A model generated the notes under the pieces. The model saw only the letters and a program-made list of their open reading frames with translations. It did not search any database and had not been told where the DNA came from. Position numbers and translations under genes: made by a program. A DNA stretch of 64,000 nt, taken from the NCBI GenBank assembly GCA_024305405.1, contig JAKNDB010000076.1:1360501-1424500 (forward strand), read 5' to 3'. The DNA is from Dirofilaria immitis. Its lineage: Eukaryota > Nematoda > Chromadorea > Rhabditida > Onchocercidae. Of the stretch, positions 37,773 through 52,000 are shown one piece after another (the first letter of the stretch is position 1; each line of letters opens with the position of its first letter).

Positions 37773-40700
37773 TCACCGGAGAGAAAGCTTAAATAAATAA
37801 AATAAAGTGAAATTAAATGACAAAGAAAATAAGGCTATGTTACTAGAAGCAATAATGACAGATGCAATAGATGTCCCTTGCCACAAATCACCATAACGAG
37901 CCCGAGCTTTGCTAGATAACGAACGTGGTGTCAGTGATGACGATGAAGAAGTCGAAGATATACCGCCTGTACTGCTTATTTCTATTGCTGTACCGTAAAG
38001 AACCAAATCCCACCGAATCAGTTCAGCATCTGAAGAAGCGTAAACTATGGAATCCTAGTTTTTATATAATATAATTTGAAAGTGTGAATTTTAGAATTCT
38101 ATAGATTAAAATATAAATCATAGATTAAAACATAAATTCCAGATGTAAATTGCGATTTGAAGAAGGTTTAAAAATTTACCATCCCACCCATCGTTATTGA
38201 TTTCTAATGTCCATAAACCGACAGCTATTTCGCCCCAATTATGCGTTGTCATAAAAGCCCATTCTCTGAAGCCCGTCCTGGAAGTATCACGAGCTCGTTT
38301 CGCTAGTAAAGTTGATCGAGTTCCTATAAAATACCGTAGTATTCATTAAAAAAAGTGTGCAAAATAATAATAGGAAAAAGTTTATGCAATAGCAATGACA
38401 ATGATCCAAGAACAACAAAAGAAATATAACTTTACATGAAAAAACAGCTGCTCTCCATTTCAAAATAACTAATTCAATTTTCTAGCTGTATGATAAATTC
38501 CGGTCTTTTAACTAATACAATATCAAACTTACCTGATGGCGAAGTAAGATAAATTTGTATATCACCCCGTTTAGGTGCAGTTAGAGTAATGATTGCCTGG
38601 ACATGTTCAACAAACCCAACTTTATTACGCGGATAGCTTGCACAACCATCCGTATAAAGCTGTAACTGTAATCGATTGCCATGTGGAACTGTTCTAAAAA
38701 AAAAAAAAAAAAAACATTAAAATTAGTGAAGGTTTAAAACCAATGTTCCATCATTAAAATGCAGAAAGGAATTTTTAGAATTCCATAAAAAATTTTGGAA
38801 ATTTCAGTTATTTTTTGGTTTTTAAGATGATAATTTTTGTAAACTGAGGAAAAGATTAACTCACTGCGGAATATATATCATTTAAAAAAATATTTATTAA
38901 AACATAGATTCCAACAAATTTTTTTATCGATTATTTTTATCGAATCAAGACAGAAAGATATGCGCTTAATTTACAAGTTTTATTCCTTTTTTTCATAAAA
39001 TTCTCTTCAACAGCAAATTAAGATTCTGATCTGATTTCGAAAAATCCAGCAATTTCATAAGAAGTGCAATCGCAAATGCAATTGAATGCAAAATTTTTTT
39101 TTCAATTCAAATTTGCAAAACTTAGTTAGACAGGGAAAAAACGAACTTGTATCTAGCCGGATAAAAGACCACACATTTTCTCTGTTCAGGAACCGTTGTC
39201 CAGTTGCTAGCCAATCGTACCATCGCACCAGCATCCATTAAACCAAAACCAAATGAATGTGAAACTTTTTTTCCTACTCCATTGATTATCCAGTCACCAG
39301 CACGAAGATTGAGTGGTCTAGCAGTACGAACAACAATGTGCTGAAAGGTAGTTCCTTATCATGTTATTTTAGATATTTGCAATGCCGTTTATTTCTTTAC
39401 AAAATGAAATTCTAATTCTATCCTAAAAAAACTGGTTAATAACAAAATCCCTTTCGGTGCAAATGTACTTTAATCTAACTTGAATAAGAAGCAAAATCTA
39501 GCGGAATATTCTTCAAGAATAATGGATTATACATACTTTAGCGATATTTTTTCTCACTAGCTAACTGAAATTTCCTTTGCAAAGAGATTTTATTAACCAG
39601 TAATATCCTGATTTAAGGAATAAATGCAGTTACCTGCATATCTCGCCATGTTAATTTAGGATTTGCTTCCAAAGTTAGGGCAACAATGCCAGCTGCTAGT
39701 GGTGCACTTGCCGATGTACCCGTATGAGCATTTGTACAGGAATGGTGCAAATCTGTTGTTATCTGCAAACAAATTCGGAAAGTACACAAAAAACTGTGCA
39801 ATTGAAAACTTCATTAACAGCATCTTTTCAAAAATTGCCATCTTTATGGCAATTTAAACAGTATATCAAATGTTTCAAAGCTGCACAAATGAAGCTAAAT
39901 AATGTTTCATGATGCAATGCCAATAAAATTTCTGCGTTTTTCAATCGGATAAATTTTTGAACTGATAAAGAATTTCATTATTATCGAAAGAATTTTTATG
40001 TCAATAAGAAAAAGCCAATCTTACAAAATGTGATAAAAACTGACAGATACATTCGACTTTGGAACATTGGGGCTTTAGGTTTGCTTCGTTCTTATGCATA
40101 TATAAAATAAAAATTTTTTGAGCGTCCAAACCGATGAATAGAACAGTAGCAAAGATATCTTATGGAAGGAATAAATAAGTATTCACAAAAGTAACAACTT
40201 GTTATATCCCCATCTTTCCTTATCAGTCTAGCTTGTTCTTTAAAAACTTACAATCATTTTTTTCACCAGTGGCACCGCTACTGTAAGCAGTAGCAAGCGT
40301 TGAACTACAAGCTTCAGAGTACCACGGTATGTTGCCGTGTTCTGTTGCGGATGATATTGATAATGTATATATGCTATTAGTGTAGCCATCACAATTACAT
40401 GAATCGGCATCTTTACCTCCATTTCCGCTGGCCCAAACAAATATGGAACCAAGTCCACGACGACCCTAAAAATAGATTTTTACTTTAATGTATAAAAATA
40501 AATAAAAATTTGTTTTAGTGAGGATAATCCTATTTAATTTGATTAAGATAATTTTCAAAAATTCAAATAATGTTAATGTCAATATCACACTATTATCTAA
40601 TTAAAACACAAATTTTCAGTAATCAATTTCTAGAACAGAATTATGCAGTGTTCTCACTGTCAATGACTCACCTCACGAATACCTTTCTCGAAAGCTCTTC

Positions 40701-43700
40701 TTGTTAGTTTTGCTGGTCCATCAACTGTTCTGCCATCATCGTCCGGTCCCCAACTTGCCGAGTAAATGTCTATATGGTCAGAATTATGCGCAAGACTTGC
40801 TGCTTCTACCGCATCGGTTACATCACCATCCAGCATTCTAATTCCTATTAAGAGAAAATTTTGAGAAGTAGTAATTGCTTTTTGTTGAAAATAAATTCAG
40901 AGCAAAAGTTCAGTTCAAGTTAACCGAAAAGTTCAAATTATGTGGCTCGAAGTTATGCGAAAATAATATTTATATACTTAACTGTTCACAAAAAACCATT
41001 CCAAAAGAAAGTAAAAACATCGAAATGACGCTAAGAATAGAATCTAGCCAATGCATTTATTCACAAAAGCATTTGCATTCGGCCATCCTAGAAGTGATAT
41101 GTTGGACTATTTTTCTTTTATCAATGAATATTAATGAATTGCATGTAATTTGTCATTGATTTAATTTAAAATATTTTAAATTCTCGACAATTATTAATAA
41201 TGCGTCCCTGTTGATAATATGACTGAATCTTAAAATGATAAAGCAACAATTAGTATTACAATTTTTTATGAACTCACCTGATGGTTAGCTAGGATCCTAA
41301 GTTTTGTTTGGGAAATAGATCTCATTAAGCTTAAATATAATCTAATTTGCTACTAATTTATGAAATGATGCGAATTCGAGCACTGCAGAATGTATCCTTT
41401 TTTTTTTCTCAAACAATTATTTTGAAGGCAAAAACAAAGTAGTACCACCAATTCGAGCATTGTAGGCAATTCCAACAATACATAATGAATTATTGAAAAT
41501 AGCAGCCACTTCGCCGGCGCAACGTGTTCCATGTCTATTTTCATCCGTGTAATCATATCGAGGTGTCGGGTCTTCATCGCGATCATTTACGTCGTAACTT
41601 GCTTTTGCATCCTAGAAATAATTTTCTGTTTCAAAGATTGAAGATCCCACAAAGACGATGAAAGAAAATAATTAATCTACTTTGATTGAATTTTTTAAAA
41701 ATTCACATAATTGGGAGCAATATCCGGATGTGTTCGTTCCAAACCATCATCTAATATTGTTACAACTACACCTTTTCCTGTATAACCAAGATCCCAAGCT
41801 TCGCGTACATTATGATCAAATCCACGATCATATACTGTTGGATTCTAAAATTAAATTACTTTACAACTGAATAGTCAATAAAATAAAAAACGATCACTAC
41901 ATAATATGATTCCAAACAGACCAAATACCACATATCGGACCACAGTGGATCATTCAAATTATAATTTCCAACATTTCGGGCACCACTATTCCTGTTTCGG
42001 TTGCTTGAATATTGTTGTTGAGCGTCATCATTCGATATTATTGTGAGATCGTCATTAATTTCATTGCCCTAGAGATGTTATTATCGATTGTGATTTTTGA
42101 AATGAAAGACATCCCAATCAGAAAATCTGGAATAAAAATTCTTTCAACTGTTTTAATTACTTCAGCTAGCTACTGCAATTCTCTTTTCCGACGAACAAAT
42201 ATATCATATATATTAAAATTCAATTGATCTACAAAAATTTAGAAAAAAGCCTTCCTTCTTTCATTCATTTTAAAAATTTAGTGAAACAAACCATTCACCG
42301 AATAATATAACAAGATTTATTAAGGATAGTTTATTGAAAAGTAGTCTCACGTTTTAACAAGGCATAATTAAATTTTATAGACACTCAGTCTATAAAATTC
42401 AATTATATATTTCTATCTAATTTTCATCAGAAATAAACATCAGAAATAAAGAAATTCAACTATCAAACCAAATTGGAATTTCTAAAACTCAGAAAGTGAA
42501 AGTGAATTAGAAAATGTAAAAGAATAAGTTTTTACTGGCATTATTGACGATATTTACAGTAGAGTTCACGGCATCTACTTACTTTAATTCGTTGTAAGTG
42601 ATCAGCTGACGAATGAGAGTTCACAGGCATATAATCACGTTTAACTCGTTTTTTGCTATTTGTTGCTCTATCCACTTTACCTAAAAACATGAGATTATTT
42701 CATTACAATTAATCCATTATTCTAATAAAGCTGAAACTGACAAGTGATTCAAGTTGATTGCACCATGTAGTTCTTACTGCTGATCGCACAATATTGATCC
42801 CTGAATCCGAATAAGTGTTTAAATATTTGAATAATCCATAGAATATTTCCACTAATATATTTTTTTACGAATGAGATACATTACCACTTAATTATTAAAA
42901 AAGTAAACAATGAAAATATAACTATAGGAAAAATATATAATTTTAATTATAACAATCCGGTAATACACAAAGATTCTGGAACCTCTGTGCATAGATAACA
43001 AGGAAGCTCTCATTAAGTGAAAAAGCTCAAATTTTGCTCTAAAAATTTGGGAACTCAGGAAAAAATAAAAGAACCTAGTATAGGCATAAAACTTTCAAGT
43101 TTTAAAATAGCAATGTAATTTGACCGATGCTGAGGTATTAATAGTTCAAGACATAAATAATGTCTTATTATCAAACTAAAATCCTACATTTATAAAAAGA
43201 ATGTCTCGCCTATAAGACAGTGCGAGAATTCCATATCAAATAACATCATTTTCTTCTAAATGCATAAAATCGCTAATTTATAAAATCAAAGATTCTATAC
43301 CTCAATAAGTATCTCATCTATTCTAAAAAAATAATCAGTTGAAGTTTCTTAACAAAAGGAGAAAAAGGCGAAATTTAATATTCAATCTGATAGTTCAAAA
43401 TGTTTACAAATCATGTTTTCATGCAATCTCCAAAATGGAGATCAAATACAACTTTGAAGTCTCTTTTGTCAGTCGAAGTATAGAATCAGGCGCATTTGCA
43501 CTAATAAATCATCCTTAATAATTTTTTATCAATATTTAATTTGTTTCGATGAATTTTTGCTCTAAAATCTTATACAAAAAAATTGAAGTTTTTCCTTCCA
43601 GATTAATATTTTGACTTGAACTTATAGTCTTATAAATGATCTAAAGTGTTATTACAATGATCATATGACCGACTTGCTGAACATAATTTTTCGTTATTTT

Positions 43701-46067
43701 GAATTTCAATAAAGTACTGTTTTAAATTTGAAAAAAATACTTACTTAAATGCTTTAAGAATATAATATAAGGATACTCCCAATTAGCGCAAATTGATGGA
43801 CAGCTTCAAAAATATGGGAGCTGCTTATATTTATATAAATTGCTTAAATTTTATTGAACTGTATTAAATTTAAGCATTATTATGTTCAGTTCCGTAAATT
43901 AGGATCATTCAGTATAATATAAAGCATGAGGAAAATAAATATCTGATCAATCCTTTGTTCATAATACTTGGTCATTTATCCACATATATGTTCAAAATTA
44001 TATTCTGAACGATGTTTTCACTTAATTTTTGACTAAAAATTATAGATAAGTGAATTTTCCCCAAAATCTATTTTCTCTCATTTATGCTCTTTTCAGTTAT
44101 TCTTGAAGAAGTGCAGTATGTTCTTTATGAACCTAATTTTCACACGATCGTTTATATTTCGAAATAACGAATAAATTGTCCTGTTCCTTCCCTACTTTTA
44201 CAAATTATACTGCATTACTATTTCTCTTCGCTTCTAAACAATAATCCTTTTACAAATCAACACAGTGAAAATCAAATTGCAGATCGACAGAAAGTTGAAT
44301 AATTAATAATGAAGTCAAATAAATGAGATCTCTAAATATTGGAAAAAAAAGAGGAGTCAAAAGTGTTGAAAAATCTTTACCTTAGGTTCTCTTGCAATAG
44401 AATTTGTTTGAGCATTCCTTCTATGTCGTGTTGATCTCTTCCTTGTTTGTCGACTTTCGAACAAGAAATATTCATCATTTGGTAAAACCTTAACTATAAA
44501 GATTAAAGCTGATGATACTAAAAGTCATATCAAAAGATTATAGATTATGAATAATTCGCTTAAAAAAGTCATTAAAAAAGTTCCTAAGTTCCGTAACTAT
44601 GAATTCCAAAGATATGTTAGAGTATTCTAAAAAAGTTTTTCATATTCTTCAATACTCTTTATCTGAATTCAAAAGATAATTTCAAGATTTGATTCAATTT
44701 CGAGCTTTTGAATGCTTCTAGCATCTTTGGAACTCATAGTTACAGAACGCAGGAACACTATTTTAATGAGATAGTAATATGTCCAATCGTAATATGTTTT
44801 TTATAAAAAATGAAATCTGGGTAAGGAAATTAATATTTGAATTGAACAGCAATTGAGCAGAATTAAAAATCAAATCACTGAATAAATTAATAACTATAAC
44901 TGAAGTTTCATCGATCTCGAAGTTTTTACAAGCTTTGGATTGATAAAATGGTATTAAATCACGACATATAAAATAGTCTAACAGCTTGTTAATACAGAAA
45001 AACTTTAGTGATAGTTATTAACTATTCAGTAATTTGGTTTACTGTTAAAGCAGTCGACTACTGAGAATTTAAGACTTTTCAAAATAAAACAAACGATAAG
45101 AAAAAAAATTTTCTAGCTTTCCATATTTGCAAAACAGCATTGTTTAACACTATCTAATCCTAATGGAGACCAATAGATGAAACAATCGAACTCAGAGATT
45201 TTAGATCGAATTCTCCAAATTTTTAGGAAATTTGAGAAAAGGAAACAAACTGGTCCAAGATTGATGAAGCCATGCTTTTCTGCTAATTTATCTGCTTCCA
45301 ATATATTACCACCTTTGATTCGCACGGCAAATTGATTAGTGTAGACTTTGCGCAACGGTGTTAATGCTGACTGACTAGCTTCTATTCCATAACTTCTGCT
45401 CCTATTGTTATGATTATCGCTGCGGCTAACGAGCCTTAATTCGGTCCCCGTATCAGAAAAATTTGGCTCATCTGCTGTCACTAAGGAAAATTCGAACACT
45501 GATAAAAAGACGAATGACAAAACGATGAATGATAATGGGCAAATATGGGATAATGTTATAGAAGCATGAATGTGCTGGCGGGATAATGAGCAATAGTGCT
45601 TATTTAATCGTTTTAATGAAGAAGCCTGATTCCAGATGCGATTTTCCTTCAAAACACTGCTTTTCTTATTTTTCGCAGGAAGTTTAAAAACATTCGCTTT
45701 TGAACAGCAAGCTAATTCATCTGTTGCTATAGGACTGAAAGCATAAATTGGCCTAAAAACAAGACTTTAAATCTGGATTAAGCATAAATTATTTCTTCTA
45801 TAGAAAATGAAATAAATGGAAACAGTTCATATCTCCTACTCTATCCTAATTAACTTATAAAAATTAAATTAAAACTTTTGTAAAATAAGGTACCAATTAA
45901 ATTTTCAGAATACTACCAGCCACGGTGAATATGTCTAAGGAGAAACAAATGATAACTTACTTTTTACTATACACTTCAATTCGATGAGTTCTAAGAATAG
46001 ATTTTCGATTATTCCAGAAAGAATAACTCTTATAAATTGAAAGCGCACGTTTCCTAATTGAAACCAT
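37773..46067 (-). CDS. Furin-like proprotein convertase (kpc-1/bli-4 type subtilisin, S8B)
   Basis: Ca2+-dependent endoprotease that cuts secretory precursors after paired basic residues. Fourteen exons: 45961-46067, 45251-45752, 44381-44488, about 42590-42680, 41922-42068, 41707-41844, 41449-41611, 40672-40844, 40252-40465, 39634-39762, 39147-39340, 38533-38693, 38180-38323, 37773-38029. About 105 residues precede a hydrophobic segment ([19 protein letters not shown]), so it may be a type II anchor instead of a cleaved signal. Then the prodomain ([20 protein letters not shown]) and its cleavage site KKRVKRDY, as in BLI-4. Catalytic Asp is in [13 protein letters not shown], His in [11 protein letters not shown], the oxyanion Asn in FVWASGNGG, Ser in [13 protein letters not shown]. 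The P domain follows ([33 protein letters not shown]). The C-terminus is hydrophobic with no Cys-rich domain. Two A/T runs (42649-42654 one base short, 40257-40263 one long) break the frame as given. Confidence 0.94.
38696..38714. repeat. A19 run next to convertase exon 12
   Basis: Nineteen A in a row. On the coding strand this is T19 directly before the AG acceptor of exon 12 (38533-38693), so it acts as an unusually long pyrimidine tract. It is also a likely site of length error. Confidence 0.85.
42365..42405. repeat. 18-bp stem hairpin in a convertase intron
   Basis: AATTTTATAGAC at 42371-42382 pairs exactly with 42388-42399 across a five-base loop. Six further bases on each side pair with one mismatch. 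It lies in the intron between exons 4 and 5. No T-run or other sign of a terminator follows. Confidence 0.75.
44566..44776. repeat. Imperfect palindrome, MITE-like, in convertase intron 2
   Basis: Bases 44580-44613 match the reverse complement of 44723-44756 at 30 of 34 positions. Weaker pairing extends outward (to about 44566 and 44776) and inward for about 20 more bases. The whole is near 210 bases with a short centre. The shape fits a foldback or MITE-type element, but I see no target-site duplication and no transposase. Confidence 0.6.
44872..45035. repeat. Second imperfect palindrome in the same intron
   Basis: Bases 44872-44908 pair with 45000-45035 as a near-perfect inverted repeat of about 36 bases. 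Internal segments (ACAAGCT near 44929 and AGCTTGT near 44983) also pair, so the stem continues inward. It starts about 95 bases from the end of the first palindrome and has a different sequence. Confidence 0.6.
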
Positions 46068-49000
46068 CTGATTGTATCACCGAAAATTGTCGCTATTTTC
46101 GCAAAAACGAATGAGGGACGAAAAATTGGAATTCGTAAAATTCATGAACAAGAATGTATTTTTAAGGTAAAAATAGTAACCAAGGTGAAAATGCCTCAAC
46201 TGACAGTTCCGAACTAGCTTTCATTTTATATATTTGCATATACGTTCTGAAACAATGATTAGATTTCAAAAAAAAAATAATGCGCAAAGTCGCTTCGATT
46301 CCACTTATTATTTATTTCATCGAAAATGAATGCATAACATAAAAAAAATAAATTAAAAACGAATATGACATCTTGCAAGAGAATACAATGAGCAAACTCA
46401 TGGATTTCCTCAAACAAATCAAAACTTGACAATCACTTGGGAAAGTGAAGTGAAGTGTACAAAGTAAGATAGAACTTATCTATAAATCGTTAATGTATTA
46501 TAGGAAAAGATAGAGAAAGGTATATCCAAATAGCAATGGAAGGAAAAATGAAATCAGGTAGATCATAATGTTTCTTTGAATGAGTGAGAAATGTTATCCT
46601 TGGCCAATTAGGCTCAAAAAGAACCAGAGAAAATCCTAAGACTATTTACAGCAATCATTAATTAGATAATATTTTAAAAATCTATATAAATCAGCTGCTA
46701 AAAGATAAATGCTATAAAAAAATAGAAACAAAAAATAGCACGGCAGAAGCAAGCTTATTTTGCTTCAAAATTCATCATACAGCATAGGAAATGGATGAAC
46801 AATGCAATCTCATCCTTCTGCATTTATTATTATATTTGCTAAAGTGTATATATATGTCTTAGTCCTTATCTTCCTCTTCCTCTTCCTCCTTCTCTTCCTC
46901 CTCTTCCTCCTCTTCATCCTTCTCTTCCTCTTTCTCTCTTCTTTCTCACCTTCTTCTTTTGCTTCTTTAGATTTTATCGATGATAAATTCTTTCTATCAC
47001 TTCTGATTTGTTTTCGCAACCTTAACTCAACCAATCTTGAAATGCAAAATTGATCTATCTCGATAATGATCATTTATCAGTTTGAGCTGTATATCACTTC
47101 ACTATTGCAACAGTTGGGCTGGCTTGATTATCACTACGGCACCATTTATATCTTTGTTGTTCAATTACATATTGTACTGTGAAAGTTATATAAATAAGAT
47201 TTATTCAGAAGAAGAAAAATAAAAATAAATCATCAGCATTATTTTCATTTTCAAGAGCCAATGTAAATTTCTATGAAATTAAATTTTTTTCTTTTCTTAA
47301 ATTAATCTAAATTTAATCTAGTAATGCTAAAAGCAGTTTTAGCCCAATAAGTTTTGCGTGCTTTCATCAAACAATAATATCTCAAAAAAAAATATGAGCA
47401 TAATAAGTGAATTCAAATTATACAAAGACACGAAATTAATCGAAAAAAAAAAAACCGTAAATAAGATAAATAAGAAAAGCTTCCTTTGAAATTCTTGGGA
47501 AACTTCTTTTGAAATTCGTCAGTAAAAATGTACAAAAAAATATCCCATAGGAGGAAGTAATCGTAAACATGACCCTTTTATATAGAAAACAAATTCATAA
47601 AATAATAATTTATTGGAAAAAAATATGATCCGAAATGCTTAGACAAGAAATATTTCCAGCGACCGTTTTATAAATTAGTTATATTTGCTTAAAAGAGTGA
47701 CAACAACTGTCATTAAATCATCAGAACATTTTACAATTGTGAAGTATTCTTTTAACAATCTATCATTTTTTAACTTGCTTGTTTTCTCTTAAATTTTATA
47801 AGGAAAATTGAGAATCAGAGCATATTTCAGATTATGTTTTACACTATTTCAGCAGATATTTTTTTGCCTATTATAAAAGAGAAATATGGCATTTAATCAC
47901 TTTACTTTTAAAAAATAACATGTAAATCATTTCCTTCAAACCCTTCAGAATAAGTTTTCTCGGGAAATGATTTAATTTCTAATTACCCATGTTTATTCTT
48001 TTCTCTCCTTTCAGGTTTCTAGATTTGAAAAAGTTATTCATACAAAAGATGTGAAAGAAAAAATATAATTTGGGTGTCAAAATTTGTTTAATTCTATTAT
48101 CCTTGAATGTTCCGAACCAACATTTTTCCTGCTAAAACTTAAAAGCAATATTTAAATAAAAACTATTGAAAATTTTATTATAATAGATAAAAATAAGAAA
48201 AATGAGGTTCGATATTATTCATTCCAACAGCCTAATTTTCTAAAATGAAAATTTGATTTATTTTGTCATAAGTTTGTGCATATAAATTGAACTATTTCAT
48301 AAAAACTTTTAACATATTGAATCATTTGAATTTTTCCACTTTTTATTATAAATCGTTTTTTTGAAGTGTTATTTTGTTCTGTTAGATGAAACATATATTT
48401 AATCATAATGACCAGCAATGACATGAGGTTTTGTTTACTTTCAGGTAATTTAAGCTGCGCCAGACGTCATGATTTAAAAATAAATTTGCAAAAGTCTTGA
48501 TATACGGCATCAATAATTGCTATAATTTACGACATTTCTCAAAATTCAGATGTCATTCATTAGTTTCACCGCTCCGAAAGTTTTAATTTATATCAGAAGA
48601 AATATATGCTTCCTAAATTCATATTATTATACTATTTCATAATTCGATACTTCTTACTACTGTCATCAAATATCGACGAACTTCCTACTATCTGTGTTAC
48701 TAAATTTTCATTCAATTCAATTTACGCAACTCTTCAATTTGGAGTTTCATAATCATTTTCACGTTGAAGACAAAATATACGCTACAAGCCAATGGTCATT
48801 CCCTTATTAGAAAAAAAATACTACTTCGGATCTTCTTATAATATGTTTCACGAACCAAATGCAAAATGTGGTCAATGCTAATTTTGATGTTGCTTCCACT
48901 TCTCTTTCTTTTGTTAAACATCAACAGCCTGTACTACTTTTACAGTAAAATATTCCACTGACAGCTAATCTTTTGTATCAATTTTTCAGCTCAACGTCTC

Positions 49001-52000
49001 TTTAGATCTTCATGAATTCATGAGCGGACAATTACTGTTATTTTTGGGAACAATGTTACCAATTTAGGACGATTATAAACTATTACTCACAGCTTTTTAA
49101 AACTCTTAAAAATATAACTTTCCCACTCTTGAAGTCGAGCGCTTAGAGCAACTCAAGTTTTTTGTTCCCGTTGATTGGAAAGAAGCATTAAGTGAAAACA
49201 GAGATTCTCTAATTTATTGTTACATATCACTGATTAACCAACTCTCATTGCCTGTTTTTGTTGAATCTGAAGCTACAACTTACTTATTAAATATGAAAAT
49301 AAAATTAGTCAATTCGAAATTCTAAACAAGATATGAAACTTTGTATTGTCAATAAATTCATAACTGATTAGTGTGTAGAATACATAAATAGTAAGATGTA
49401 AGCAGAAATTATAGCTTTCTTTCTAAGAAATTAATCGTAATATTTCATTTCCGTTTTGATATTATTATATTTGGAATTGCTATATGCAAAAGTAAATGAG
49501 AAGTTCTTATCATATTCTTTTCGCTAAAAATAACAGAGGTAAAAGAAATGAAAATAACAAATAAGTGGTCCATTTGAATAGAAAGAGCAGAAAGGTATGA
49601 AAAAAAAAACATTTGATTAATGACTGATTATGCTATTAATGATTGATCACTGTATCAATTCGATAATCTCGTTCAGCAGAAAAAATTGACAAAATAAAAG
49701 AAAGATCCTTGAATCTATGCTTATGAACTACAGCAACAATAACTAGAACTTTCAAGAAATATGGTAATAATCGGGCTAGTAAATGAAATATACAAGGAAT
49801 GAGAATATTGTCTGTGGGATTTTACAAATCTTAACTGTTCTGGGATTTTTAATTTTATAAGCGTTAAATAATTTTCAGATTATTAGAAAATATTAATTTC
49901 ACTAAAAATTTCGATCAAATTTTTCCTTTTAGAAATCTTTTTTAGATTAAATGGAAAACTTCTTGATGACTATAGCGCTTAGAATAGATGAATATTGTTA
50001 TTCTCTAATTATTCAATTTCCTCAATTCCCGTTCTTGTCCACTTAATGATCTAATTTCTTAAACAACGACTTTTATTTCTTCATGTTACGAAAATCGATG
50101 AATACTATTATTATTATTAAATCACTTCATCTCTTTCAAATGATTGCTATTGTTTTTAAGATCTCAATGCTTTTTTTAGACATTATTTTAATCAACAATT
50201 TTGTCTTCTTAATTCGGTTAAGTAAAAACTCCCATAATGAAAAAAATATTTTCATTGCATCTGATGTAAATAGTTGTGTAAAATTTTCGGAATTTAGTCT
50301 CAAATTAGCTAGAATTAAGTGACTGAAAGGGAGTAATTATTATCTAAAATAATCAAATAAAATAGAATATTTGGCAAATATGTAGGCAATTACTATTATG
50401 TAAATAACGAATATGGCAAATTAAGAAAATAATAAAGCTATTTATGCTAGGTATTGTATTTAGCTAATGAATTTGAAAAAATGATGGATTGATTATTAGT
50501 CGATAAGCTATTTATCAAATTCTCTCTTACCATTTTTACTCTTTTAAAAATCTTCGGAAAAGTTTGGTCATGTTTACTAAACAAGAAGTTGAGAAATAGA
50601 AATAAACATTTTAAATAATGTCATTAAAGCTCTATCAACAAACAGAGAAATGAAATGATCCATTTTTAGAGAACATTAAATTATGGTTTCGTTCTTTAAC
50701 TCTTTAACTATATAAATAGCAAGCTAAATTTATAAAATGAAACTGTAGAAAATTTCACATATTGATGAAATATGCATAAAAATTGACTCCTCTGTCGATC
50801 ATAGTCGAGATGTTTAGTTTTTGCAACTCGACAGAAAATATAAATTAAAGAGCACCAACCGAATAAGAAACTTAATTTTTCATTCGGATGTCTAAATTGA
50901 TAATGGTATATGGAGTATTTGAGTACATTAAAAGCAAGATTTAATTTAAAACCAGTTAATACCTTCCTTTTTTCTTATGTTCAATGCATTGTTTATGCTA
51001 TCCTTAAACTGTTTCCCAAATAAATTGCAGCTGAGAAAAAAAATTCGAATAAGATAGGAAGAGTATGGATTAAATCAGATAGGGAAATAAAACATAGCGA
51101 AAAAGTAGTATCCAGATTTGTTTGTAATAGATAATATTTGAAAATAACGTTTGAAATAATCCTTTAGCAGGATGAAAACCATTAATAATGAAATAGCAAG
51201 AACGGAACATACGAATATGGAAAAATTGAACTCATTAACTTAGGCCAAGCAACATCATTTCGAGCAATGTGACATATCTTATTTCTCGAGTCTTTCAAAT
51301 CATTTACGCTCCAAAACAAAGTTAATATTATTTATAAATTCAGAAATTTTTAAATATACATAAGTTTTGTCCCGCTACTCATGTCTACTTTTTGTTAGTA
51401 GCTATCAAAAATCAGTCTACAACTGAATAGTTCATTTTCTAAATCTTGCCTCACTATTTTTGGTTGCCGTTTTCGCTTCATTACTCTGTCTCGAGTTTCA
51501 TTTTCTTCAATAAAACTGTTCTAAAACTGGCAAAAATGATGTATAAAATATAATCTAATTAACAAGCAATTCGATTTTTATAATGTAGAAAATTAATGAA
51601 TTAATGAGATGACAATTTTACAATTTATGTTAAATACATACACATATTTTTTCCGATAAAAATGATGAAACTATGTCCACCCGTGTGTCCATCTACATGT
51701 TGACCTAAGATTTATCCAAAGTAAGAATTCGAAAACCGATGATTCATTTTGAGAAAAAAAATTTCTTCTTTTGCTAGAAGTCAAGTTGCTAATCGTATCA
51801 GAATGCGTTAACTGTTCCAAATTTTTCCTTTTAAATTTGAATCTTAAAAGTTTCTGTATTGAGTAATAAAAACAATTTAGCCAATTTTTAAAAGAATCAT
51901 TTTTTCTCTCATCCGCATTAAGTATGTTGAAGTAGCAAATGCAACATTTCCGGACATCATTCATATAAATAATTATTAATAACAATTTATAATGACGATA

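Noticed and set aside
45113..45652. A 179-codon ORF taken as the complete first exon of the convertase starting at 45652
   Set aside because: Its first codon is TTG. The frame runs on upstream to a TTTTTAG acceptor at 45753, and an ATG exon at 45961-46067 joins in phase. The 3' part after 45251 is intron read-through.
46802..47073. ORFs on both strands over the CT/GA tract
   Set aside because: They are made of Leu/Phe/Ser or Lys/Arg/Glu strings from the low-complexity repeat.
51671..51985. 104-codon ORF in the gene-poor region
   Set aside because: It starts with TTG, has no recognisable domain, and is AT-driven. Too weak to call.
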